Origin: Candidatus Poribacteria bacterium
GTDB taxonomy: Bacteria; Poribacteria; WGA-4E; GCA-2687025
Assembly: GCA_016866785.1 (NCBI GenBank)
Contig: VGLH01000016.1
Coordinates: 1 to 40,921, forward strand
Direction of reading: 5' to 3'
Length of the DNA: 40,921 nt
Each line of letters starts with the position of its first letter. The first letter of the stretch is position 1. Below the pieces are notes generated by a model. That model was not told the origin of the DNA. It did no database searches and saw only the letters and a list, made by a program, of their open reading frames with translations. This document shows positions 16,463 through 24,495 of the stretch, one piece after another. The position numbers were made by a program, and so were the translations under genes.

Positions 16463-17538
16463 GTGCCAAGCGAGAGTGGACCACACGCGAACGCATCACC
16501 GCTGCGCTGAACCACCAGGAGTCTGACCGCATCGCCCTGACCGACGGGCCCTGGGGTACCACCATCGCCCGGTGGCGCAAGGAAGGCTTGCCGGAAGGCG
16601 AGTCCGCACACTCCTACTTCAAGTTCGACCCGATGCCCGGCTACGGCGCGGATTCCAGCTTCCAGTTCAAGCACGAGGTCGTCGAGGAGACCGACACCTA
16701 CCGCATCGACCGGAACGCTAACGGCACGCTCCATCGCAACTGGAAGAACCAGACGTCCACGCCGGAGATGATCGACCATCTCATCAAGACGCCGAACGAC
16801 TGGGAGCAGCACAAACATCGGCTCGAGTGGAACCGCAATCGCGTCAACTGGGACGCCGCCAAGAACTCCAGAGCCGCGCAGGAAGCGGGTCAGTGGACCT
16901 GCTACTCCGGCGTCTGCGGCTACGACAAGACCCAGGGCGTCATCGGTTCCGAGAACCTATTGATCGCCATGCTCGAAGAGCCCGACTGGATCGCCGAAGT
17001 GTTCATGAAGTGGGCGGACATGGTCGTCGAGTCCGCCAGCGCGATGATCGCAGAGGGCTTCGTCTTCGACGGCGCGTTCCTCTACGACGATATGGGCTAC
17101 CGGAACGCATCGCTCTTCTCGCCAGCGCTCTACCGCAAGCTCGCCAAGCCAGCGCATGCGAAGGCGTTCGGGTTCTTCCGGGAGCGCGGGCTGCCCGTCA
17201 TCCTCCATTCCTGCGGCTGCGTCAAGGAGCTGATCCCCGACCTGCTCGACGCAGGTTTGTCCTGCCTTCAGCCGCTTGAAGTGAAAGCCGGCATGGACCT
17301 CATCGAGCTCAAGGGGCTGTACGGCGACCGCCTGTCATTCATGGGCGGCATCGACGTCCGCAAGATGGCAGACCCCAACCCCGCCGCGATCGAGGAAGAA
17401 GTTCGGACGAAGGTCACCTGCGCCAAGAAGGGCGGCGGGTATATCTACCACTCCGACCACTCGGTGCCCGACAACGTGAGTTGGCAGCAATACTGCCGCA
17501 CCATTGAGCTCGTCAAGCAGTACGGCAGCTACGAATAG
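16459..17538 (+). CDS. UroD-like corrinoid methyltransferase
   Basis: This 359-residue protein belongs to the uroporphyrinogen decarboxylase superfamily branch of methylcobamide:CoM and O/N-demethylase methyltransferases (TIM barrel). It begins TTRERITAALNHQESDRIAL, typical of the branch, and keeps the zinc site core VILHSCGCVKELIPDLLDAG near residue 250, followed by LQPLEVKAGMD and a GGIDVR strand. Such enzymes move a methyl group between a substrate and a corrinoid protein. It is close to the UroD-like protein at 32448 (both have PWGTTIARWR and YHSDHSVPD), so the genes are paralogues. The substrate is unknown. Confidence 0.9.
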   Translation: MSAKREWTTRERITAALNHQESDRIALTDGPWGTTIARWRKEGLPEGESAHSYFKFDPMPGYGADSSFQFKHEVVEETDTYRIDRNANGTLHRNWKNQTSTPEMIDHLIKTPNDWEQHKHRLEWNRNRVNWDAAKNSRAAQEAGQWTCYSGVCGYDKTQGVIGSENLLIAMLEEPDWIAEVFMKWADMVVESASAMIAEGFVFDGAFLYDDMGYRNASLFSPALYRKLAKPAHAKAFGFFRERGLPVILHSCGCVKELIPDLLDAGLSCLQPLEVKAGMDLIELKGLYGDRLSFMGGIDVRKMADPNPAAIEEEVRTKVTCAKKGGGYIYHSDHSVPDNVSWQQYCRTIELVKQYGSYE

Positions 17539-17590
17539 TCCGTGTGTTCCGTGGGATGACCCGGCGGGATGACCCGAAGGACGCACCATC

Positions 17591-18541
17591 ATGGCTGAGA
17601 TGACCCCCAAGCAGAAGGCGATCGATGCCCTCGAACTGCGCCAGCCGCCCGGGCTGGTCCCGACGTTCGAGCTCGAGTTCCAACTGACCGAGGAGGCGTT
17701 CGGCAGGAGCTTCCACTCGCACAAGTCGTTTCAGGAAGCGACCGAGAAGGAACGCGACCGCCTCTTCCACGACACCGCCGACCTCTTCATCACCATCGCC
17801 GAGACCTACCGCTGGAACATCGTCATGGACACCCGGTCACCCGGCGATGACGGGTACATCCGCACGGTGAAGACGATGCGCGAGATGGTCGGCGACCAGT
17901 ACCTCTACATCGTCCACGGCGACGGAACCTACGGCATCCCCAACGGCACGAACATGGTTCAGCACGCGCTGGACTTCTTCGAGCGCCCCGACGATATGAA
18001 GCGCAACGCCGACCGGATGGTCGATGGCGCACTAGCTCGCGGGAAGCGGCTCGTCGACAACGGCGTCGACGGCTTCGCGCTCTGCGCCGACTACTGCTTC
18101 AACGACGGGCCCTTCCTATCGCCGTCGATGTTCCGCGAGTTCGTGACGCCGTACCTGACCCGCCTCTGCCACGGGTACAGGGAGATGGGTGCGTACGTCA
18201 TCAAGCACTCTGACGGTGACATCATGCCCATCCTCGACCAGCTCGCTGAAAGTGGGGCGCACGGGCTCCACTCGCTCGACCCGCAGGGCGGCGTCGATAT
18301 GGCAGAGGTGAAGCGTCTCGTCGGTGACCAGATCGCTCTCTGCGGCAACGTCAACTGCGGCTTGATGCAGACAGGCACCGACGAGGAAGTCATCGAGAGC
18401 GCGCGCTACGCCCTGGAAGAAGGGATGCCGGGTGGCGGGTTCGTCTTCGCCATGAGCAATGTCGCCTTCAAGGGCATGCCGCTGGAGCGCTACGAGTTGA
18501 TCCAGAAGGTGCGCGAGCAGTACGGATACTACCCGGAGTAG
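17591..18541 (+). CDS. UroD-like protein with altered zinc motif
   Basis: This 316-residue member of the UroD superfamily starts EMTPKQKAIDALELRQPPG and has the barrel strands and helices in order. At the place of the H-S-C-G zinc motif it reads YVIKHSDGDIMPILDQLAESG, so the cysteine is an aspartate. It later has LCGNVNCGLMQTGTDEEV, a common end of the barrel. It could be a methyltransferase with a different metal ligand set or a protein that lost metal dependence. It lies 52 bases after the previous UroD-like gene and is part of the same run. Confidence 0.85.
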   Translation: MAEMTPKQKAIDALELRQPPGLVPTFELEFQLTEEAFGRSFHSHKSFQEATEKERDRLFHDTADLFITIAETYRWNIVMDTRSPGDDGYIRTVKTMREMVGDQYLYIVHGDGTYGIPNGTNMVQHALDFFERPDDMKRNADRMVDGALARGKRLVDNGVDGFALCADYCFNDGPFLSPSMFREFVTPYLTRLCHGYREMGAYVIKHSDGDIMPILDQLAESGAHGLHSLDPQGGVDMAEVKRLVGDQIALCGNVNCGLMQTGTDEEVIESARYALEEGMPGGGFVFAMSNVAFKGMPLERYELIQKVREQYGYYPE

Positions 18542-18594
18542 ACCGCCAACAGCGTTCGATCACTCGACCGTCGCCCGGTAGTGAGGAAACCGTC

Positions 18595-19770
18595 ATGACC
18601 CATCGCGAGCGGTTCGTACGATGCATGCACTTCCAGCCTGTTGACCACATTCCCGACGAGGAGTTCGGGTTCTGGGACAACACCTTCAGGGTGTGGCACC
18701 CGCAAGGGCTCCCGAAGGAGATCAACAGCAACGGTAACTGCGACGCCTTCTTCGGATTCGCTCCGCGTAGTGGCGTGCCGGCGCATGTCGGGCTGAGCCA
18801 CGGCTTCGAGCCGCAGCTTATCGAGGAGACGGAGAATTACCGGATCGAGCGCGGCGGCGACGGCGTCACCCGCAAGGTTCACAAGAGCGGGCAGGACTCC
18901 ATCCCGCAGTACCTCGACTTTCCGCTCAAGGGACGCAAGGAGTGGGAGGAGCTCTTCAAACCGCGACTCGACATGGATCAGGCGTCGCGCTATCCGGAGA
19001 ATCGTGAGGACTGGGAGAAGATCAAGGAGCGGTTCAACTCGCCGGAGTGGGACAAGCCCGTCGGCATCGGCATCGGTTCTATATACGGCTGGATCCGCGA
19101 CTGGATGGGGTTCGAGCACATCACCGTCATGATGTACGACGACCCCGAGCTGATACACGAGATCGTCCATCACCTGGCGACGCTGACGACGAAGGTCATC
19201 ACGAAGGCTTGCCAGGAGATCAAGATCGACTACGCGGCTGGCTGGGAGGACATGGCGTTCCGCAGCGGACCTATGATCTCGCCGAAGATGTTCCGCGAGT
19301 TCCTGGTTCCCAACTACAAGATGATCTGCGATGTCTGCCACGAGAACGGCATCGACATCATCTACACGGACTGCGACGGACGCGTCATCGAAGCCATCGA
19401 CCCGTGGCTCGAAGCCGGTCTCACGGGCATCTTCCCGTGCGAAGTCGGCGCCGAACGCGACATGACCGACCCCGTCGAAGTGCGCAAGAAGTGGGGCGAC
19501 CGCGTTAAGATTCTCGGCGGCGTCAACAAGCACGCGATGGGCGCCGGGAAGGAAGCGATCAAGGCGGAGATCAAGCGGATCGAGCCGTACGTCAAAGAAG
19601 GCGGCTGGATCCCTCACTGCGACCACCGTTGCCCGCCGACGGTTGCATTCGAGGACTATCTGTACTACCTGGACCTCAAACGCGACACGTTCGGCATGCC
19701 GCGGCCCGAGCACCTCGAAGAGCGACCGGAAATCAAGGCGATCAAGTCGCGGCCCGGCTACTGGGTGTAG
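18595..19770 (+). CDS. UroD-like protein lacking the zinc motif
   Basis: This 391-residue UroD-superfamily protein begins MTHRERFVRCMHFQPVDHIP and has the barrel pattern. The zinc-site strand reads IDIIYTDCDGRVIEAIDPWLEAG, thus T-D-C-D-G instead of H-S-C-G, as in a known subgroup of the superfamily. The end has WIPHCDHRCPPTVAFEDYLYYL, where two cysteines and two histidines could form another metal site. It is preceded by TGAGGAAA. It may accept a different methyl donor from the previous enzymes; the substrate is unknown. Confidence 0.85.
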   Translation: MTHRERFVRCMHFQPVDHIPDEEFGFWDNTFRVWHPQGLPKEINSNGNCDAFFGFAPRSGVPAHVGLSHGFEPQLIEETENYRIERGGDGVTRKVHKSGQDSIPQYLDFPLKGRKEWEELFKPRLDMDQASRYPENREDWEKIKERFNSPEWDKPVGIGIGSIYGWIRDWMGFEHITVMMYDDPELIHEIVHHLATLTTKVITKACQEIKIDYAAGWEDMAFRSGPMISPKMFREFLVPNYKMICDVCHENGIDIIYTDCDGRVIEAIDPWLEAGLTGIFPCEVGAERDMTDPVEVRKKWGDRVKILGGVNKHAMGAGKEAIKAEIKRIEPYVKEGGWIPHCDHRCPPTVAFEDYLYYLDLKRDTFGMPRPEHLEERPEIKAIKSRPGYWV

Positions 19771-19784
19771 GCAGGAGATACGGC

Positions 19785-22283
19785 ATGCGCGCCAGCTTGT
19801 TCCAGCGGGCTCTGGAGTCCGACGATTTCCTCGTGACCGTCGAGCTCCTTACCAGCCCGTCGGACGGGGTAGACAGCTATTTCTCGTTCTTCGACTCGTT
19901 TCGCACGCGGTACGAGCATCGCGAGGGATTTCCTCGCATCGTCGGCGTGACATCCCCGCACTCGCCTGGCGGCGTGCCGACGATCGACCCCTTCTCCGTG
20001 TGGAGCCAGGTCAAGGGAACCATCCCCGACGGTATCGACGCCATCGCGCATGTCACCTGCAAGGACATGAGCCGCAACGGGCTCGAGACACATTTGCGGA
20101 ACCTCCGAAGCGTTGGCGTGCAGAGCATCCTCGCGCTGACCGGTGACTTCCCGCAGGGCTCCGCGCCCGTATTCGAGCTCGACTCGCTAGGACTGCTGCG
20201 GCTCATCGTGGAATTGAACGGGCAGATCGTCGACAAGACGAACCCCGAAGAGCTGGACGACGTGTTCCAGTTCACGGTCGGGGCTGGGATGAACCCGTAC
20301 AAGTACACGCTGCCTTCGGCATGGCAGCAGTACGCGAAGCTGGCGAAGAAGGTGCTCTCCGGGGCGTCGTTCGTCATCACGCAGGTCGGGTACGACGTCG
20401 ACAAGAGCGCGGACCTGATCCACTACGCCAACGTCCATGAGCTCGACGCGCCGATCTTCGGCAACGTCTACCTGCTGACCAAGCGGGCAGCGGAGCGCAT
20501 GAACGCCGGCGAGCTCCCCGGATGCTACGCCTCCGATGGGTTAGTGGAAGCCGTCTCGAAAGAGTGGCGGACGACCGCCAAGGGGCAGGCAGCAGCGATC
20601 GAGCGGATGGCGTACCAAACCGCGCTGTTCCGCCAGCAGGGCTACAGGGGCGTCCATATCGGCGGATGGGGACTCACCTACAACGACGTGATTGCGATCA
20701 TCGACCGCTCGCAGGAGCTCACGCAGGAGGGCTTCGACCCCGACCAGGCGAGGGAGCTCCTCCACTTCCCGGCTCCCAGCGCGGAGCGGTACATCGGCGA
20801 CGACGGCGAGTTCATCCTGCCGTCAACACCCCCGAAGCCGACGCTCACGCAGCGGCGGCTCGAGTTCGTCCACGACCACGTCACGTCGCCGGACTCCTTC
20901 CTCGGCAAGCGGCTCGCCAAGCGGGACGAGGGCGATCCCGACCGCAAGTCGCTCGGATCGCGGATGCTCTACGGCGCGGAACGGCTCTCCAAGTCGTTCC
21001 TGGTTCACTGTCAGGACTGCGGCGACTGCCGACTGCCTGACAACTACTACGCCCTCTGCAACGAAGCCGCGTGCGCGAAGGGGCTCCCAAACCTCCCGTG
21101 CGGCGACAGCGACGCGGTCACTGGCAAGTGCGGCAACGATGACGATCTGATCTGCGCGGGCGAACTCGTCTTCTACGCCGCGTTCGCCCGAGGAAAGCTG
21201 GGTGAGCTCAGCCAGACGGTTCAGCCTAGCAAGATCCCCGATCTGCGCGGTTCGTCCGCTGTGCTCAACTACCTGGCGGGCTTGGACCACCAGGGCAGAA
21301 TCGCCGGGCAGATGCGCAAGGAGAAGACGCTCCCGCTCGTGATCGTCGGCGAGTACGTCCACGCGCAGATCCCACGCGTCTACTGGGCGATCAACGAAGG
21401 GCTCAAATCGGGCAAGCAGAAGGCAGACGGTCCCTTCGCGTACCTGGCGTACGTCATCACGTCGCAGGTGATCGCTGGCGCGGACTTCATCGCCGTGAAT
21501 GTCGATAACTTCCCGCGCGAAGTCCGACCCGAGCTGATGCGGAAGTACGTCGACATGGTGAACTCCCTGGGACAGGGAATCCCCGTCTGTATCGACAGCT
21601 CGGACAACGTCACGAAGGCGGCTGGCATCGAGCAATACTACAAGTCGGCGCGGAACCCCAACGCCATGCCGATGCTCAACTCGATCAACCCGATCTCGCC
21701 GGAGCCCATCCTTGAGCTGCGGCAGAGGCATCCGTTCAAGGTCGTGGCGATGCTCCACGAGCGGCGCGGCGCGGACGGAAAGCCGGAGACCATCGAGTCC
21801 GTCGAAGAGGTCCGCGAACTGGCGCACCATATGCTCGACATGCTCACGAAGGTTGGGTGCAAACGCGAGGACGTGTTCTTCGACACCGCCGTGGCTCCCA
21901 TTGCCGCCGACTTCGAGGCGAAGCACACGCACCAAACGATGGCAGGCATCCGCGCGATCATGGACGATCCCGGGCTCAAGGGCGCGCACACGCTCATCGG
22001 GCTGACCAACTGCTCGCACATGATGCCCAACCGCATGGCGATCAATCGCGCCTACCTGCACTGCGCCATGGAACACGGGCTGAGCGCCGCCGTTCTCGAT
22101 CCGCGTGTCAACTACGGCGAGAAGGAGCCGGGCAAGCAGATACTGTCGATCATCCGCGACCTGGCGGCGAACGACGGCTCCGATCTCATGGCGAGCATGG
22201 AGATCTTCGAGCGCGTCGCGGAGTACAGTCGGCGGTACGGCAACAGGAAGAAGGCTGCGGCGGCTTCGACCGACGACGAGTAG
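19785..22283 (+). CDS. MetF-like / MTHFR_C / pterin-binding methyltransferase fusion
   Basis: The ATG at 19785 follows GCAGGAGATA; 832 residues. Residues about 1-300 form a methylenetetrahydrofolate reductase barrel (RIVGVTSPHSPGG, then DAIAHVTCKDMSRNGLETHL and ILALTGDFPQG). Residues about 400-450 are the MTHFR C-terminal (MetV-like) cysteine domain: CQDCGDCRLPDNYYALCNEA and CGDSDAVTGKCGN. Residues about 505-790 are a pterin-binding TIM barrel of the MeTr/MetH type: VIVGEYVHAQIPRVYW, DFIAVNVDN, IPVCIDSSDN, MPMLNSINPI, LIGLTNCSHMMPNRMAINRA and LSAAVLDPRVN. One chain can thus interconvert methylene- and methyl-THF and exchange the methyl group with a corrinoid protein. I know these as separate polypeptides in acetogens (MetF, MetV, AcsE). 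Confidence 0.88.
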   Translation: MRASLFQRALESDDFLVTVELLTSPSDGVDSYFSFFDSFRTRYEHREGFPRIVGVTSPHSPGGVPTIDPFSVWSQVKGTIPDGIDAIAHVTCKDMSRNGLETHLRNLRSVGVQSILALTGDFPQGSAPVFELDSLGLLRLIVELNGQIVDKTNPEELDDVFQFTVGAGMNPYKYTLPSAWQQYAKLAKKVLSGASFVITQVGYDVDKSADLIHYANVHELDAPIFGNVYLLTKRAAERMNAGELPGCYASDGLVEAVSKEWRTTAKGQAAAIERMAYQTALFRQQGYRGVHIGGWGLTYNDVIAIIDRSQELTQEGFDPDQARELLHFPAPSAERYIGDDGEFILPSTPPKPTLTQRRLEFVHDHVTSPDSFLGKRLAKRDEGDPDRKSLGSRMLYGAERLSKSFLVHCQDCGDCRLPDNYYALCNEAACAKGLPNLPCGDSDAVTGKCGNDDDLICAGELVFYAAFARGKLGELSQTVQPSKIPDLRGSSAVLNYLAGLDHQGRIAGQMRKEKTLPLVIVGEYVHAQIPRVYWAINEGLKSGKQKADGPFAYLAYVITSQVIAGADFIAVNVDNFPREVRPELMRKYVDMVNSLGQGIPVCIDSSDNVTKAAGIEQYYKSARNPNAMPMLNSINPISPEPILELRQRHPFKVVAMLHERRGADGKPETIESVEEVRELAHHMLDMLTKVGCKREDVFFDTAVAPIAADFEAKHTHQTMAGIRAIMDDPGLKGAHTLIGLTNCSHMMPNRMAINRAYLHCAMEHGLSAAVLDPRVNYGEKEPGKQILSIIRDLAANDGSDLMASMEIFERVAEYSRRYGNRKKAAAASTDDE

Positions 22284-22307
22284 TCAGCTCTGGAGAGGAC
22301 ACCAGCC

Positions 22308-23159
22308 ATGTCACGCTTCATAGACCGGCTGAAGTCCGGCGTGGTGATTGCCGACGGCGCGATGGGAACCATGCTCCAGGCTGCCGGACTGCCCGTCGGC
22401 GACGCGCCGGAAGTGTGGAACCTGACGAACCGCGATGCGGTTTCCAACGTCCATCGGGGCTACGTCGATGCTGGCGCGGAGATGGTTCTCTGCAACACGC
22501 TCGGCGCGATGCGACTGACCCTCGAACGGCATGGCTTGGCGGATCGCGTCGCCGAGGTGAACCGGAACGCCATCGAGACGGCTCGCGGCTCCGGCGCGGC
22601 GTTCGTCGGCGTCAGCATCGGGCCCACCGGTGAGATGCTCCCGCCGCTGGGCGAGATGGACCCCGACGACCTGCGTGCCGCCTTCGCCGAACAGATAGCG
22701 GCATGCGACGCCGCCGACTGCATCTGGATCGAGACGATCAGCGACGCCGAGGAGGCGCGCGTCGCCGTCGATGCGGCGCGCGAGGCGAGTTCCCTGCCCG
22801 TCGTCCTGACCTTCACCTTCGACGCCGGAGCGCGCGGTCTGCGGTCGATGATGGGCGTGTCGCCGGACGATGTCGCCGAGCTCTTCGGCGATGTGGACGC
22901 TCTCGGCGTCAACTGCACGACGCCCGACGTGTGCCTCGAAGCCCTCCGCACCTACCGCGAGGCGCTTCCCGACATGCCGCTGGTCGCCCGACCCAACGCC
23001 GGCAGACCGCATGTCTCCGCAGGACGGACCGTGTTCCCCTCCACGCCGACCATGTTCGTCGAGGAAGTGAAGCCGCTCCTGGACTACGTCGCCGTCCTCG
23101 GCGGCTGTTGCGGCACGACGCCAGAGCACATCGCTCTGATCCGCGAGACGCACGGCTAG
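22308..23159 (+). CDS. Homocysteine S-methyltransferase (zinc type)
   Basis: This 283-residue protein is a single homocysteine-binding barrel like the first domain of MetH. It has VVIADGAMGTMLQAAGLP at the start, the substrate loop with LCNTLGA, VGVSIGPTGEMLPP, and zinc ligands in GVNCTTP (about Cys203) and LGGCCGTTPEHI (about Cys267-268). With no pterin or B12 domain of its own, it must take methyl from a partner: the corrinoid protein at 13093 is the natural donor, which would give methionine. It follows the fusion gene by 24 bases. S-methylmethionine as donor, as in other single-domain enzymes, is the alternative. Confidence 0.88.
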   Translation: MSRFIDRLKSGVVIADGAMGTMLQAAGLPVGDAPEVWNLTNRDAVSNVHRGYVDAGAEMVLCNTLGAMRLTLERHGLADRVAEVNRNAIETARGSGAAFVGVSIGPTGEMLPPLGEMDPDDLRAAFAEQIAACDAADCIWIETISDAEEARVAVDAAREASSLPVVLTFTFDAGARGLRSMMGVSPDDVAELFGDVDALGVNCTTPDVCLEALRTYREALPDMPLVARPNAGRPHVSAGRTVFPSTPTMFVEEVKPLLDYVAVLGGCCGTTPEHIALIRETHG

Positions 23160-23204
23160 GCCATCGCTACTCCTGCGTTCGGTGGCTGCCACCCGGAGCC
23201 GTCT

Positions 23205-23232
23205 TTGCATGTCGCCTCTCCATCGGTACACT
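23205..23232 (+). promoter_or_regulatory. Weak promoter candidate before the redoxin pair
   Basis: TTGCAT and TACACT are 16 bases apart, each four of six matches. They lie in the 139-base gap after the homocysteine methyltransferase gene. Confidence 0.35.
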
Positions 23233-23256
23233 AAACCTGGTGAGAGTCGGTGCGGT

Positions 23257-23273
23257 CGAACCAGTATGGTTCG
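23257..23273. promoter_or_regulatory. Inverted repeat in the leader of the redoxin gene
   Basis: CGAACCA-GTA-TGGTTCG is a perfect 7-bp inverted repeat, 24 bases after the candidate -10 element and 25 bases before the start codon. It could be an operator or an mRNA hairpin. Confidence 0.35.
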
Positions 23274-23298
23274 GTCCCCCCAACATGAGGAGTCCTGC

Positions 23299-23949
23299 AT
23301 GTTGCGACGTACGCTTTCCTCTGTCCTTGTCGGTTGCCTGCTTGCCGTGACGGCGATGGCTGCCGAAGGGCCCAAGATCGGCGATGCCATCGACGACTTC
23401 ACGTTGCCCGATGCCCGGACGGGCGACCCGACGGCCCTATCGACGTTCGCGGTCGAGGGGAAGGAGCCGGCCAAGGGCGTTCTCCTTCTGTTCATCGCCA
23501 CACAGTGCCCCGTCTCCAACGACTACAACGAGCGAATGGCTGCCCTCCATACGGCCTATGAGAAGAAGGGCATCCGCGTTCTCGGCATCAACTCGAACAA
23601 GCAGGAGTCGGTGCCCGAGGTCGTCGAGCACGCCAAGAAGAACAAGTTGGCGTTCACCATCGTCAAGGACCCCGACAACAAGATCGCCGACGTCCTCAAC
23701 GCGCGCGTGACGCCCGAAGCCTATCTCCTCGAAGTGAAGGGCGGCGACTCGCCGAAGCTCGTCCTTCGCTACCACGGAGCCATCGACGACAGCCAGAACA
23801 CCTCGAAGATCCAGAGCAAGTACCTCGACACTGCGTTGGACGCCTTCCTCGCAGCGAAGCCCATCGCCAAGACCGAGACCAAAGCGTTCGGCTGTACGAT
23901 CAAGCGCGTCGACAAGCCGTCGAAGGATCGCCCCAGTGCGACCCCGTGA
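23299..23949 (+). CDS. Exported AhpC/TSA-type redoxin
   Basis: The ATG at 23299 follows TGAGGAGT and opens a signal peptide (RRTLSSVLVGCLLAVTAMAAEG, cleavage after AMA likely); 216 residues. The mature part is a thioredoxin-fold domain: GDAIDDFTLPDARTGDP, LLLFIATQCPVSNDYNERM, VLGINSNKQESVPEV, VTPEAYLLE. The active site is CPVS, with one cysteine only, as in many redoxins of this subgroup, so it acts as a one-Cys or scaffold type in the periplasm. A second cysteine in KAFGCTIKRV near the C-terminus may complete a disulfide. The next gene overlaps by 14 bases. Confidence 0.88.
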   Translation: MLRRTLSSVLVGCLLAVTAMAAEGPKIGDAIDDFTLPDARTGDPTALSTFAVEGKEPAKGVLLLFIATQCPVSNDYNERMAALHTAYEKKGIRVLGINSNKQESVPEVVEHAKKNKLAFTIVKDPDNKIADVLNARVTPEAYLLEVKGGDSPKLVLRYHGAIDDSQNTSKIQSKYLDTALDAFLAAKPIAKTETKAFGCTIKRVDKPSKDRPSATP

Positions 23950-24484
23950 CGCTGTCGGTATATGCCTTCTAGCCGCCGCGACGCTTCTGAGCGTCGCGTG
24001 CGGCCGAAGCCAGCCGAAGGAAGCCGCCCCAGCCGCCAGCGTCGCACCCTCGGATACCGTCCCCGTCGTCGGACAGGAAGAAGTCGCCGCAGCCGTCGCT
24101 GCTGCGCGTGGCAGCGTTGTCGTGCTCAACTTCTGGGCGACGTGGTGCGGGCCCTGCGTCGAGGAGATGCCGGAGTTCGCCAAGCTCGCAGACGAGTACG
24201 GCTCCAAGGGGATCAAGTTCATCGCCGTCTCGTTCGACGACGTCGATACGCTGGAGAGCGCCGTCAAGCCGTTCGTGAAGAAGCACGCGTACCCGTTCCA
24301 GTTCGCGATCAAGGAGCAGACGAACGGCAACGCGTTCGAGGCGTTCGTCAACGCGGTGGACCCGGAGTGGGGCGGCGGCGTGCCCGCAACGTTCGTCTAC
24401 GACCGCGAAGGCACGCTGCGCCATTCGTTCTATGAGCAGCAGTCGTACGACGACATGCTCGCCGCTGTGACCCCCTACCTCTGA
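23936..24484 (+). CDS. TlpA/ResA-type thioredoxin lipoprotein
   Basis: From a GTG start overlapping the previous gene, 182 residues begin with a lipoprotein signal (GICLLAAATLLSVACG, lipid cysteine at about 22). A thioredoxin fold follows with VVVLNFWATWCGPCVEEMPE (WCGPC active site), KFIAVSFDDVDTLESAV and GGGVPATFVYDREG (cis-proline). TlpA/ResA proteins are membrane-anchored periplasmic reductases, often for cytochrome c assembly or copper delivery. Paired with the one-Cys redoxin before it, it may supply its electrons. Confidence 0.92.
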   Translation: MRPRDAVGICLLAAATLLSVACGRSQPKEAAPAASVAPSDTVPVVGQEEVAAAVAAARGSVVVLNFWATWCGPCVEEMPEFAKLADEYGSKGIKFIAVSFDDVDTLESAVKPFVKKHAYPFQFAIKEQTNGNAFEAFVNAVDPEWGGGVPATFVYDREGTLRHSFYEQQSYDDMLAAVTPYL

Positions 24485-24495
24485 TCGGGACCCCA

